Positions 25,871-32,649 of a stretch of 33,150 nt of DNA are shown one piece after another; position 1 is the stretch's first letter; every line of letters begins with the position of its first letter. Origin of the DNA: Chitinophagales bacterium (GTDB lineage: Bacteria > Bacteroidota > Bacteroidia > Chitinophagales > Chitinophagaceae). A program made the translations under genes and the position numbers. The notes below the pieces were generated by a model. That model was not told the DNA's origin. It made no database searches and saw only the letters and a program-made list of their open reading frames with translations. The stretch is from positions 1-33,150 of the forward strand of contig JAURJU010000010.1 in the NCBI GenBank assembly GCA_030832085.1. The letters run 5' to 3'.

Positions 25871-26608
25871 CTATTTGGCGCCTCCTCCTTCAAAATGAAC
25901 GGAGAAAAGAATCATCCTGCTGTTCATCTTGTCGATGACATTGGAATAGCGCAGGCTCTCATCACGGCTGTGCACATTGGTCAATCCGTAACTGAATTTG
26001 ATTTCAGGTGAAAGGACAAAATAGGGAAAGAAAAATTGGAAGCCGATTCCACCTTCAAGTCCATAGTCGGACTTGTTCACTTTTACCATGTTGTCAGCGT
26101 TTCTAGCACCGGAATTGCTGGCCAGGTCGAAATCATATTTCATGCCAGCCAATGTGTACACACGAAAATTATTGATGCGGTCACTTTTCAAGCGCAGCTG
26201 AAGCGGAAAGCTCATCACGATGGATTCCACACTTTGCTTTTCATAGGTGCTGGCAGGTTCGCTGGCCAATTTTTGCGTATAACCAAATACTTTTTCACTG
26301 AATATCAAGTTGAGCGGATAGCCCCTGAGGTCAAGGTGTTTGGTCAGTTGAAGGTTGGCCATGATGCCCAGGTGGATCCTTCCACTGTTCTTTGATTCCA
26401 CCACACGGATGGTATCCCGCTGAAGAAAATAAGGGTGGTGGGTAATGTTGTAGTGTGATGAGTTGAACCCCAGTACGATGCCAAAATAATAAGGCTTGTC
26501 ATCATGGTCGGGCAGGTTGAGTTCAACTGCTCGCTGTGCCTGGACTGCACACACCGTCACCAGCATCAGGGCAAAGGCAATTATTTTTCTCCGACGTAGA
26601 TGGTGCAT
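25871..26608 (-). CDS. porT: PorT-family protein, type IX secretion component
   Basis: A 245-residue outer-membrane beta-barrel protein with a signal peptide (MHHLRRRKIIAFALMLVTVC, cleavage near VQA/Q). The mature start LPDHDDKPYYFGIVLGFNSS and the central LRGYPLNLIFSEKVFGYT and VYTLAGMKYDFDLASN stretches are characteristic of PorT (SprT in Flavobacterium), needed for type IX protein export. It overlaps the 3' end of ubiE by 28 bases, an arrangement that points to translational coupling. It supports the presence of a working type IX system together with the secreted protein at 12340-14628. Confidence 0.9.
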   Translation of the reverse strand: MHHLRRRKIIAFALMLVTVCAVQAQRAVELNLPDHDDKPYYFGIVLGFNSSHYNITHHPYFLQRDTIRVVESKNSGRIHLGIMANLQLTKHLDLRGYPLNLIFSEKVFGYTQKLASEPASTYEKQSVESIVMSFPLQLRLKSDRINNFRVYTLAGMKYDFDLASNSGARNADNMVKVNKSDYGLEGGIGFQFFFPYFVLSPEIKFSYGLTNVHSRDESLRYSNVIDKMNSRMILFSVHFEGGGAK

Positions 26609-27324
26609 ATTCCCAGGCTCAATCTTTTGAATGATGTATTGTTGAAACCAGACCTTTCGAGTATTGCAATAAAATTTTTTCCTTCAGGAAATTTTTGAAC
26701 GGAGTCATTCAGGTATTGATAGGCATTTTTGCTTTTGGAAAACAGCTTGCCCATGCCGGGAGTAACAAAATTCATGTAGATGTTGTACACCTGTTGCACA
26801 CCAGGCAAAGAAGGCCTGGAAAATTCCAGCACAACAAGTTTACCACCCTTCTTCAGCACACGGTTGATTTCTGATAGGCCCTTTTCCAAGTTTTGGAAAT
26901 TCCTGACTCCAAAAGAAACTGTGGCAGCATCAAAACTTTCATCAGGGAAATGGATGGATTCGCTGTCTCCCGATTGCAATTCAATGGTCTCCTGCAGGTT
27001 GGCCTCCCTTATTTTCTTTCTGCCAAAGTCAAGCATACCCTCCGAAATATCAATCCCTACAATTTTTTCCGGAGAAAGCAGTTTTGTGGCCATGATGGCA
27101 ACGTCTGCAGTGCCGGTTGCAACATCCAGGATCTTTTTGGGATTGTCTTTTTTCAACAATAACAAGGCCTTTTTTCTCCAACTGATGTCAATCCCCGCAG
27201 ATAAAAAACGGTTGAGAAAATCATACTTGGGGGCAATCTCATCAAACATGCGTGCCACCTGTTCTTTTTTCGGTAAATTTGAAGCCTGATCCGGAACGAC
27301 TGTATCGTGAGCAAAGTTTCCCAT
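26581..27324 (-). CDS. ubiE: Demethylmenaquinone methyltransferase (UbiE/MenG)
   Basis: SAM-dependent C-methyltransferase that completes menaquinone, 247 residues. Family motifs: KYDFLNRFLSAGIDISWRKK (about residues 33-52), the SAM-binding ILDVATGTADVA, GIDISEGML, FPDESFDAATVSFGVRN, and LEFSRPSLPG. Bacteroidota generally use menaquinone, so the MenG activity is the likely one. The ATG at 27324 (MGNFAHDTVVP) is chosen over the open frame to 27396 because a TAnnTTTG box sits just upstream and the family start lies here. It is divergent from engB and overlaps porT. Confidence 0.95.
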   Translation of the reverse strand: MGNFAHDTVVPDQASNLPKKEQVARMFDEIAPKYDFLNRFLSAGIDISWRKKALLLLKKDNPKKILDVATGTADVAIMATKLLSPEKIVGIDISEGMLDFGRKKIREANLQETIELQSGDSESIHFPDESFDAATVSFGVRNFQNLEKGLSEINRVLKKGGKLVVLEFSRPSLPGVQQVYNIYMNFVTPGMGKLFSKSKNAYQYLNDSVQKFPEGKNFIAILERSGFNNTSFKRLSLGICTIYVGEK

Positions 27325-27329
27325 TCTTA

Positions 27330-27337
27330 CAAAAGTA
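27330..27337 (-). promoter_or_regulatory. ubiE promoter -7 box adjacent to the start codon
   Basis: On the minus strand TACTTTTG is a perfect TAnnTTTG box ending 5 bases before the ubiE ATG. Transcription would start at or next to the A of the ATG, giving a leaderless or nearly leaderless message. Confidence 0.5.
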
Positions 27338-27384
27338 ATCAAAAACACTCCAAGGGGTCTTAAAGGAATTGTAAATCTGAACCA

Positions 27385-28035
27385 ATGAATGTCCACAAAG
27401 CAACATATGTCATCAGCAGTCCGGACACGGCATCCTGCCCCAAGCCTGACAGGCCTGAATATGCCTTCATTGGCCGAAGCAATGTGGGAAAATCATCATT
27501 GATCAACATGCTCACCGGTATCAAGAACCTTGCCAAAACCTCTTCTACGCCAGGCAAGACCCAGTTGATCAATCATTTCGCCATCGACAGCAAGGCAAAA
27601 GACAATGCGCCGATGTTCCATTGGTATTTGGTGGATTTGCCGGGGTATGGATTTGCCAAGGTTTCTGCCACCCAACGCAAGAAATGGGAAAAGATGATAG
27701 AAGGATATTTGCGCACCCGGGAAACCCTTGTCAATGTTTTTGCCTTGATCGATGCACGCCATTCACCCCAGCAGATTGACCTTGATTTCGTGAACAAACT
27801 TGGCGAATGGAAGATTCCCTTTTCCATCGTGTTCACCAAGTCGGACAAGGAAACCCAGAAGGTGGTCAGTGCCAATGTCAAGGCATTTACCGATGCCATG
27901 CGCGCACGTTGGGCTGAACTACCTGCCATCTTTGTAACCAGTGCTGAAAAAAGGACCGGTAGAACACCATTGCTTGCGCTGATCAACGCGTTGAACGATG
28001 CCTGCAAGGAAGAGGATAAATTGCCGCAAGCGTGA
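27385..28035 (+). CDS. engB: Ribosome biogenesis GTPase EngB (YihA/YsxC)
   Basis: Essential GTPase for 50S subunit assembly, 216 residues. G1 is GRSNVGKSS (about 30-38), G2 lies in the KTSSTPGKTQ stretch, G3 is DLPGYGFAK, G4 is TKSD and G5 is TSAEKRTG. The start MNVHKATYVIS leads directly into PEYAFIGRS as in the family. It is divergent from ubiE across 60 bases. The stop overlaps the GTG start of the next gene. Confidence 0.96.
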   Translation: MNVHKATYVISSPDTASCPKPDRPEYAFIGRSNVGKSSLINMLTGIKNLAKTSSTPGKTQLINHFAIDSKAKDNAPMFHWYLVDLPGYGFAKVSATQRKKWEKMIEGYLRTRETLVNVFALIDARHSPQQIDLDFVNKLGEWKIPFSIVFTKSDKETQKVVSANVKAFTDAMRARWAELPAIFVTSAEKRTGRTPLLALINALNDACKEEDKLPQA

Positions 28036-28643
28036 TTATCCCTGCCCGCATACCCAGGCTCCTGACTTGTCTATACCCGACAAGGGTTTGGAAAATTCCA
28101 ACTGCAGAAAAGGAACTTTTCATCACATTTGACGACGGCCCTGACCCACGCATCACCTCCAGGGTCTTGGATGTCCTGGCTGCACATGGTGCAAAAGCCA
28201 GTTTTTTTTGTGTCGGAGACAGGGTTGCCCGTTTTCCTGAACTGTATGGTCGAATCCTTGATGAAGGGCATGCAGTGGGAAACCATACCCATCATCACCT
28301 CAACGGATGGAAAACCAGTAACCATGATTACTGGGCAGATGTGGACAAGGCTTCCCATTTCATTGATTCCTGCTTGTTCAGGCCTCCGTATGGCCGCATC
28401 AGGAGCAAGCAGGCTGAACAACTTTCCAAGCGGGGATTCAAAACCATCATGTGGACCGTTTTGAGTGGAGATTATGATGCCTCATTGAGCAAGGAGGCAT
28501 GTGCCAGAAGGGTGCTTGGTCCTTTTGAACAGGGGTCCATTTATCTTTTTCATGATGCTGAAAAGGCGGAAAAAAACATGTTCCATGCATTGGAAAAATT
28601 GCTTGAAACAGCAGGGTCTGCTGGATTCCGGTTGAAAAAATAA
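28032..28643 (+). CDS. Polysaccharide deacetylase family protein (NodB domain)
   Basis: A 203-residue carbohydrate esterase 4 type protein. Motifs in order: FITFDDGPD (general base and metal Asp, about 30-38), NHTHHH (metal His pair), RPPYGR, a W-T-V-L-S-G-D-Y-D stretch, and LFHDAE near the end. No signal peptide is present, so it seems cytoplasmic, or the anchor is lost. It starts at GTG 28032, whose last two bases overlap the TGA of engB, so the two are probably translationally coupled. The substrate (chitin oligomer, peptidoglycan or other N-acetylated sugar) cannot be read from sequence. Confidence 0.9.
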   Translation: MIIPARIPRLLTCLYPTRVWKIPTAEKELFITFDDGPDPRITSRVLDVLAAHGAKASFFCVGDRVARFPELYGRILDEGHAVGNHTHHHLNGWKTSNHDYWADVDKASHFIDSCLFRPPYGRIRSKQAEQLSKRGFKTIMWTVLSGDYDASLSKEACARRVLGPFEQGSIYLFHDAEKAEKNMFHALEKLLETAGSAGFRLKK

Positions 28644-28678
28644 ATCCCAATGCATGGTAGGGCATCATCAAAAAATAA

Positions 28679-28709
28679 GGGCCTGGGTAGAAACCCTGGC
28701 CCGTTTTAA
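28679..28709 (+). terminator. Rho-independent terminator after the deacetylase gene
   Basis: GGGCC-T-GGGT (28679-28688) pairs with ACCC-T-GGCCC (28693-28702) around AGAA, with one T-T mismatch, followed by GTTTTAAT. Strong stem, modest T-run. Confidence 0.6.
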
Positions 28710-28783
28710 TCCGTACCCTATGAAAACTCCATGGAAGTTACTAAGTTTTTGAATTAATTTGATACATCCAGAAGCCCATCGAT
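28710..28783. other. Short intergenic stretch with small palindrome and mini-frame
   Basis: After the terminator hairpin lies a near-palindrome AACTCCATGGAAGTT (28725-28739, arms AACT/AGTT around CCATGG with one bulged A). An 11-codon frame ATGAAAACTCC... (28720-28752) ends with TGA. Weak promoter-like sequence TTAATTTG precedes tatD. Nothing else supported. Confidence 0.25.
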
Positions 28784-29545
28784 ATGATCGATACCCATAG
28801 CCATCTTTATTTGCCTGAATTCAAGGACGATCTGAACGAGGTGCTTGACCGGTGCCAGGCCGCAGGCATCGACAAAATTTATTTGCCCGCAATTGACGCT
28901 TCTACCCACGATGCAATGATGGCATTGGCTGCGGCAGCACCAGGACGATGCATCCCCATGATGGGATTGCATCCCTGTTATGTGGATGAAGGCCATGAGA
29001 AGGAAATGGTGCTGGTAGAATCCTGGTTGGCGAAGGAGCGCTTTGCCGCCATTGGTGAAATCGGTCTGGACTTTTACCATTCAACTGAATTCAAAGTGCA
29101 GCAGGTTGATGTTTTTGTCCGTCAGATGAATTTGGCACTGCAATACGACTTGCCGATCGTCATCCATTCTAGAAGTTCCATGGATGAATGCATCAAACTG
29201 ATCACTGAACATGGAAAGGGCAGGATCAAGGGGATTTTCCATTGTTTTGGTGGCGATGAGCGACAGGCCAGAAAAATCATTGATCTCGGCTTTATGCTAG
29301 GCATCGGGGGTGTGGTTACCTATAAAAACGCCGGCTTGGCCAAACTGGTTGAGTCCTTGCCGTTGGATGCACTTGTATTGGAAACCGATTCGCCGTATCT
29401 CACGCCTGTTCCATTCAGGGGCAAGCGGAATGAAAGCAGCTACCTGACCCATGTTGCGGCAAAAATTGCAGCAATAAAGGGGCTGACCATCGAAGAAGTT
29501 GCAATTGCAACCACCAATAACGCGAAAAAAATCTTTCGACTCTGA
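28784..29545 (+). CDS. tatD: TatD family metal-dependent hydrolase
   Basis: A 253-residue TIM-barrel nuclease or hydrolase. Metal ligands and signature motifs: MIDTHSHLY at the start, MGLHPCY, GEIGLDFYH (about 91-99), VIHSRSS, GIFHCFGG, and ETDSPYLTPVPFRGK, which is the TatD signature. Homologues have 3'-5' exonuclease activity and roles in DNA repair or fragment clearance. The exact substrate here is inferred. The stop at 29545 overlaps the -33 region of the tRNA-Ser promoter. Confidence 0.95.
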   Translation: MIDTHSHLYLPEFKDDLNEVLDRCQAAGIDKIYLPAIDASTHDAMMALAAAAPGRCIPMMGLHPCYVDEGHEKEMVLVESWLAKERFAAIGEIGLDFYHSTEFKVQQVDVFVRQMNLALQYDLPIVIHSRSSMDECIKLITEHGKGRIKGIFHCFGGDERQARKIIDLGFMLGIGGVVTYKNAGLAKLVESLPLDALVLETDSPYLTPVPFRGKRNESSYLTHVAAKIAAIKGLTIEEVAIATTNNAKKIFRL

Positions 29546-29564
29546 GCGAATACTTTTATTTTTG
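29534..29564 (+). promoter_or_regulatory. tRNA-Ser promoter, Bacteroidota type
   Basis: TTTC (29534-29537) and a perfect TAnnTTTG box TATTTTTG (29557-29564) are 19 bases apart. Predicted transcription start near 29571, about 6 bases before the tRNA 5' end. The -33 element lies inside the end of tatD. Confidence 0.55.
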
Positions 29565-29576
29565 CAATCCACCGAA

Positions 29577-29666
29577 GGAGATTTGTCCGAGTGGTTGAAG
29601 GAGCACGCTTGGAAAGCGTGTAAACAGGAAACTGTTTCGAGGGTTCGAATCCCTCAGTCTCCGCCA
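29577..29666 (+). tRNA. tRNA-Ser (anticodon GGA)
   Basis: Ninety bases including an encoded CCA. The acceptor arms GGAGATT and AGTCTCC pair over seven bases with one G-T. The anticodon stem CACGC/GCGTG encloses TTGGAAA, so the anticodon is GGA, reading UCC and UCU. A long variable arm (ACAG/CTGT stem) marks a class II tRNA. The T arm is GAGGG TTCGAAT CCCTC. This is the last clearly core-genome feature before the accessory segment. Confidence 0.97.
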
Positions 29667-29790
29667 GACGAGCTCAAAACCCACGAATTTTCGTGGGTTT
29701 TTTGTTATCCAAACGAGCGAAGCTTGCTTCTGCGCGTTTGGATAACAAAAAGGCCTGCGGCGAAGCCGCACGGGTTTTGAGAGAAGTCTG
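29665..29790. repeat. Nested inverted-repeat element after tRNA-Ser
   Basis: Several palindromes are nested or tandem here. The longest has perfect 17-base arms, TTTTTGTTATCCAAACG (29699-29715) and CGTTTGGATAACAAAAA (29735-29751). A hairpin TGCGGC GAA GCCGCA lies at 29756-29770. An outer pair CTCAAAACCC (29673-29682) and GGGTTTTGAG (29772-29781) encloses both and the tRNA terminator. A short outermost pair CAGAC/GTCTG (29665-29669, 29786-29790) extends it. The rest of the gap to 29994 is AT-rich with nothing supported. It could be a repeat family member, a bidirectional terminator or a recombination site. Confidence 0.7.
29676..29703 (+). terminator. tRNA-Ser terminator
   Basis: AAAACCCACGAA (29676-29687) and TTCGTGGGTTTT (29690-29701) form a 12-base nearly perfect palindrome ending in six T. 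It lies 10 bases after the tRNA. Confidence 0.75.
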
Positions 29791-29994
29791 AAGCACCAAC
29801 CCCAAAGGGATCATGAAATAATCTCGAACTCTCAAAAAAGGATTGTAATCAACAATTTTGCTTAATGTTCATTAAAAAAATAATTTTTTCATGACACTTC
29901 TGTAGACATCTAAGGCTATTGATTCTCACAAGGTTTAAATTGAGTTATAATATTGGTCCAGTCGTTTAATGTCTAATACAAAGGCCAACGAAGA

Positions 29995-30192
29995 TCAATT
30001 CAGCTGAAAGCCCGCGTTTTCATCTTTACTTGCTTCCAATATTTCCTGTTCCACAAAAAGGTATTGTGTGTTTTTCAGGCACCAGTCTTGTGCTGCTTCA
30101 AAGGATTCTGCTTCGATGACGGGGCCGGGCCATTTTCCAAGTTGGCCCTCAACATTGTGAATGGCGATGACTGAGGTGAGGTATTTTTTCAT
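29995..30192 (-). CDS. Hypothetical protein, 65 aa
   Basis: Not recognised. The 65-residue protein begins MKKYLTSVIAIHNVEGQLGK and contains WPGPVIEAESFEAAQDWC, with a second acidic half and no membrane segment. A short beta strand followed by an E-A-E-S-F-E-x-A-x-x-W-C helix resembles small proteins often seen on phages and mobile elements, but I cannot assign a family. It is 24 bases downstream of the next small gene on the same strand and probably shares its transcript. Confidence 0.6.
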   Translation of the reverse strand: MKKYLTSVIAIHNVEGQLGKWPGPVIEAESFEAAQDWCLKNTQYLFVEQEILEASKDENAGFQLN

Positions 30193-30216
30193 GGATTAAA
30201 TTAAGTGCTAACTGTT

Positions 30217-30408
30217 TCAAGAATACATTGATAAAGCTAACAACTCAGTCAGTTGTTTGTTATAAGCGCTTGTTTTTTCGCCGCCTTTTTTTTCCTTGTA
30301 AGCCTTGATGTACTCAGAAGCTTCCCTATCGGATTCAGGCGTTAGCTTGACCTGTAATACGTCGCATTCAATGTCATCAAAAATTTCAACTTTCTTATTT
30401 TTCTTCAT
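30217..30408 (-). CDS. Hypothetical protein, 63 aa
   Basis: Not recognised. A charged, Lys- and Glu-rich 63-residue protein (start MKKNKKVEIFDDIECDVLQV, then a predicted helix TPESDREASEYIKAYKEKK). No signal peptide or membrane segment. Size, charge and the operon-like pairing with the 65-aa gene are compatible with an antitoxin or a small regulatory protein, but no toxin partner was recognised. It lies between the Rpn nuclease gene and the 65-aa gene, all on the minus strand. Confidence 0.6.
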   Translation of the reverse strand: MKKNKKVEIFDDIECDVLQVKLTPESDREASEYIKAYKEKKGGEKTSAYNKQLTELLALSMYS

Positions 30409-30484
30409 CTTTAAAGTATTTGTTGATCAAAATATAAGCAGAAGACAATTAAAATACATTAACGTCCAGAAGAAACGTAGTGAT

Positions 30485-31396
30485 TTATTCAAATTCTTTA
30501 GCAAGCTGCTCCACCTCTGTTACAGTGATGGAATATTTTAGAGCAATTTCTTCATCGGAAAGTATTCCGGATTGAAGTTCTTTGTAAATGGCAATAGACA
30601 ACTGCAGTCCTTTTTCCAGACCCTCCTGGATACCAGCTATTTTTCCTGTATTAATTCCCTTTTCTAGCCCCTCATCATAACCCTGATCAAAGCTTTCCAT
30701 ACGGGACTGGTTGATGTCGGCCACAGCAAAAAGGTGGTTGTCGTAGGCAATCTGTTGTGCCATGGTGAAGTTTGACCTGTCGAGCAAATCAACAGCCTTC
30801 ATCAGATTGGGATAAACGGAAATGTCGAACTTGGGCATGGTGATCAGTTTTTCAGGTTCTGCGAGAAAAGCCATCCATCGGTCAGAGGCATTTTCCATAT
30901 TGAAATTACCTAATTTTTTTCTCTTGCCCAATTCCAGTACCCGCATGTGCAATCCGGGAATAGAGATGTGATTCAACTCCTCATGTCTGACGGCAAAGGG
31001 ATGCAGCCATAATGTTGTATCGGGTATGATTTCCTTGTCGATAATTGTCAACAGATAGACAGTCTGCCGATCGCTATATTTCACGCCAGACAAGAATTGC
31101 ATGGCATAGGCCTTGCAGGCATAAAGCAATTGCCGGTCCAGGAATCCTTCATGATGGACAACTTGCATCTCAAGGATGAAATGCTGGTTGTTGCTGTCTG
31201 TGCAGCGGATGTCCACAACAGATACTTTTCCGTCCCGCAGATCTGCAGGCATTTCCTGCTCCAGAAATGTGATGTCCACTACAGGTTTTGGTGGATTGAT
31301 GAATAGGTTGATAAATTCAATAGCAATCTCCTTCTCTTTTCCGAATATCCGCTTGAATACCAGATCTGCAGTAGGCCTCAGTAACACTCTTTTCAT
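30485..31396 (-). CDS. Rpn-family PD-(D/E)XK nuclease (PDDEXK_2)
   Basis: A 303-residue protein of the recombination-promoting nuclease / putative transposase family (PF12784 type). It starts with the family pattern LLRPTADLVFKRIFGKEKE. The nuclease core has VVDIRCTDSNNQHFILEMQ with Asp62, Glu76 and Gln78 (D...E-x-Q). A YACKAYAMQFLSGVKYSDRQ helix and a WLHPFAVRHEE stretch follow. The C-terminus has a repetitive Gly-Glu-Lys run (GYDEGLEKGINTGKIAG), also typical. E. coli RpnA is a DNA endonuclease that raises recombination. Such genes are numerous and mobile in Bacteroidota. No transposon ends were identified. Confidence 0.9.
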   Translation of the reverse strand: MKRVLLRPTADLVFKRIFGKEKEIAIEFINLFINPPKPVVDITFLEQEMPADLRDGKVSVVDIRCTDSNNQHFILEMQVVHHEGFLDRQLLYACKAYAMQFLSGVKYSDRQTVYLLTIIDKEIIPDTTLWLHPFAVRHEELNHISIPGLHMRVLELGKRKKLGNFNMENASDRWMAFLAEPEKLITMPKFDISVYPNLMKAVDLLDRSNFTMAQQIAYDNHLFAVADINQSRMESFDQGYDEGLEKGINTGKIAGIQEGLEKGLQLSIAIYKELQSGILSDEEIALKYSITVTEVEQLAKEFE

Positions 31397-31400
31397 TGCC

Positions 31401-31408
31401 CAAAGATG
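31401..31408 (-). promoter_or_regulatory. Candidate rpn -7 box
   Basis: Minus-strand CATCTTTG, one mismatch from TAnnTTTG, ends 4 bases before the rpn ATG (31396), the same geometry as at ubiE. Low support because the leading T is missing. Confidence 0.28.
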
Positions 31409-31917
31409 CTACCACTGAAATGCAACGCCATGTGAAAAACACCGGTACTTGCAGAGGTTTTTCGCTTATTCAAGCGCTATATCAACCACCATCAATAACT
31501 CCCATACCTCAGCTCAGCAATGCGCGAACTCCTGTTGATGGTCAGGATGAAGAAGGCCGGCTTCGGTGGTGTCAATGGTTGGTGCAGTATACAGTCCACA
31601 GAGACTGTCTAGGTACCGGAATTGAGAGAAGAAATGTATCCAGTCCATCTTTTGCCCTTGTAGTGAATGCTGCTGTTGATTAATGAATTCAAGGGTTGAA
31701 CCATTGTGTGAAATTATCATGCCGAGATCAAAATGATTTTTTTTAAAGACATTGCAATTATTATTTTTATCTTTGCAATATCATCAAGAATCCAAATGGG
31801 TACCAACCGAGAGCAACACTCAACGGTGGTAAAACGATGAGGACTTACAGGTCAAAATAAAATGTAACTCTTCCTACTTTTTTCTTGGTGTGATTTTAAC
31901 CTCAAATTATTCATACT
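31409..31917. other. Gene-free gap with possible decayed coding sequence
   Basis: About 0.5 kb without a convincing gene. On the minus strand a frame from about 31610 to 31492 reads PPKPAFFILTINRSSRIAEL and RYGSY before a stop, with no start codon. It looks protein-like and may be the tail of a decayed gene. A perfect TAnnTTTG box, TATCTTTG, lies at 31768-31775 on the plus strand, about 140 bases before the next gene. A 14-codon frame opens at 31797. No terminator was seen. Confidence 0.35.
31768..31775 (+). promoter_or_regulatory. Candidate promoter of the 31918-33102 gene unit
   Basis: A perfect TAnnTTTG box with TTG (31752-31754) 13 bases upstream. It would give a leader of about 136 bases before the ATG at 31918, unusually long for this window. 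Confidence 0.4.
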
Positions 31918-32346
31918 ATGGAATCAATTCAAGACCAAGCTACCGCACTTAATGTCTGGCGTATCAAGGATGCCAAAACCATTGGCATCAATTGGGTCAA
32001 GGGAAGTATCCCTGAATGGAAAGAAAAAGCGTATTCAATAACAAAACAACATATTCTTTGGAGAGATCATAGGCTGGAGATCGATGGGGCTGTGGAAAGG
32101 AATGAATATGGTGCCACTGTAACATTATGGATAAAGCACGATGGTAAAAGATATTTCCATTGTTTTACCAAGTATAAATGGATGGGAGGGTCTCATGGGG
32201 ATCCACTTCCTATAATAAAAACGGTTCATCATCGTTTATATATTAGGCCATATATTACCGGGGTGACCCTTTCTGACATGCCGTTACATGAACAAGTCAT
32301 TGGCACAACGGATTCATTTTATATTTTGAATAAAATAGAACATTAA
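31918..32346 (+). CDS. Hypothetical protein, 142 aa
   Basis: Not recognised. A soluble 142-residue protein starting MESIQDQATALNVWRIKDAK, rich in Trp, His and Tyr (WVKGSIPEWKEKAYS, HILWRDHRLEIDGAV, WIKHDGKRYFHCFTKYKW). The spacing suggests a compact alpha/beta or beta-rich fold. No signal peptide or membrane helix. Codon use is clearly AT-rich compared with the core genes upstream of the tRNA. It is the first gene of a tight unit (10 bases to the next, then 5 bases to the CYTH gene). An RNA-binding, immunity or enzyme role is possible; none can be supported. Confidence 0.65.
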   Translation: MESIQDQATALNVWRIKDAKTIGINWVKGSIPEWKEKAYSITKQHILWRDHRLEIDGAVERNEYGATVTLWIKHDGKRYFHCFTKYKWMGGSHGDPLPIIKTVHHRLYIRPYITGVTLSDMPLHEQVIGTTDSFYILNKIEH

Positions 32347-32356
32347 AATATCAGAT

Positions 32357-32644
32357 ATGGATAAATCATTTTTTGATCTTGGAATTCCAGGGCATTTACC
32401 GATCAGGGATGTAGTTTGGGACTATTGCAGGGTAGAAATACATCATAAAGGCATTGATGCTATTTTTGACGAGCTTCAGAAAACCTACGCTGAAAGGAGG
32501 GGAAATCTGCAACCAACTTATGCTCAGTTTTCTTCTTATCGTTTGTATGTAAGTTATTAGTATTTTAAGAAAAAGATCCTGGAGTTGCCGAATTGGTCAG
32601 ATGCAGAAGTTAAATACTGGGCACAGCATGAAACATTCAAATAA
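32357..32644 (+). pseudogene. Small gene interrupted by an in-frame TAG
   Basis: Starts MDKSFFDLGIPGHLPIRDVV and runs 67 codons to TAG (32558-32560). The same frame continues for 27 codons (YFKKKILELPNWSDAEVKYW then AQHETFK) to TAA at 32642-32644, only 5 bases before the CYTH start, the spacing expected of a natural operon junction. The sequence after the TAG is protein-like (two Trp, balanced charges). The full product would be about 95 residues. The TAG may be a mutation that inactivated the gene, a sequencing error, or a read-through codon. Function unknown; it sits between the 142-aa protein and the triphosphatase. Confidence 0.6.
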
Positions 32645-32649
32645 AAATA

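Noticed and set aside
29556-29771. Minus-strand open frame containing RRLRDSNPRNSF
   Set aside because: It is antisense to tRNA-Ser and its terminator. This is a familiar false protein produced by tRNA-Ser genes.
31396-31683. Plus-strand frame of 95 codons after rpn
   Set aside because: No promoter, atypical composition, and it overlaps the minus-strand segment that looks more protein-like.
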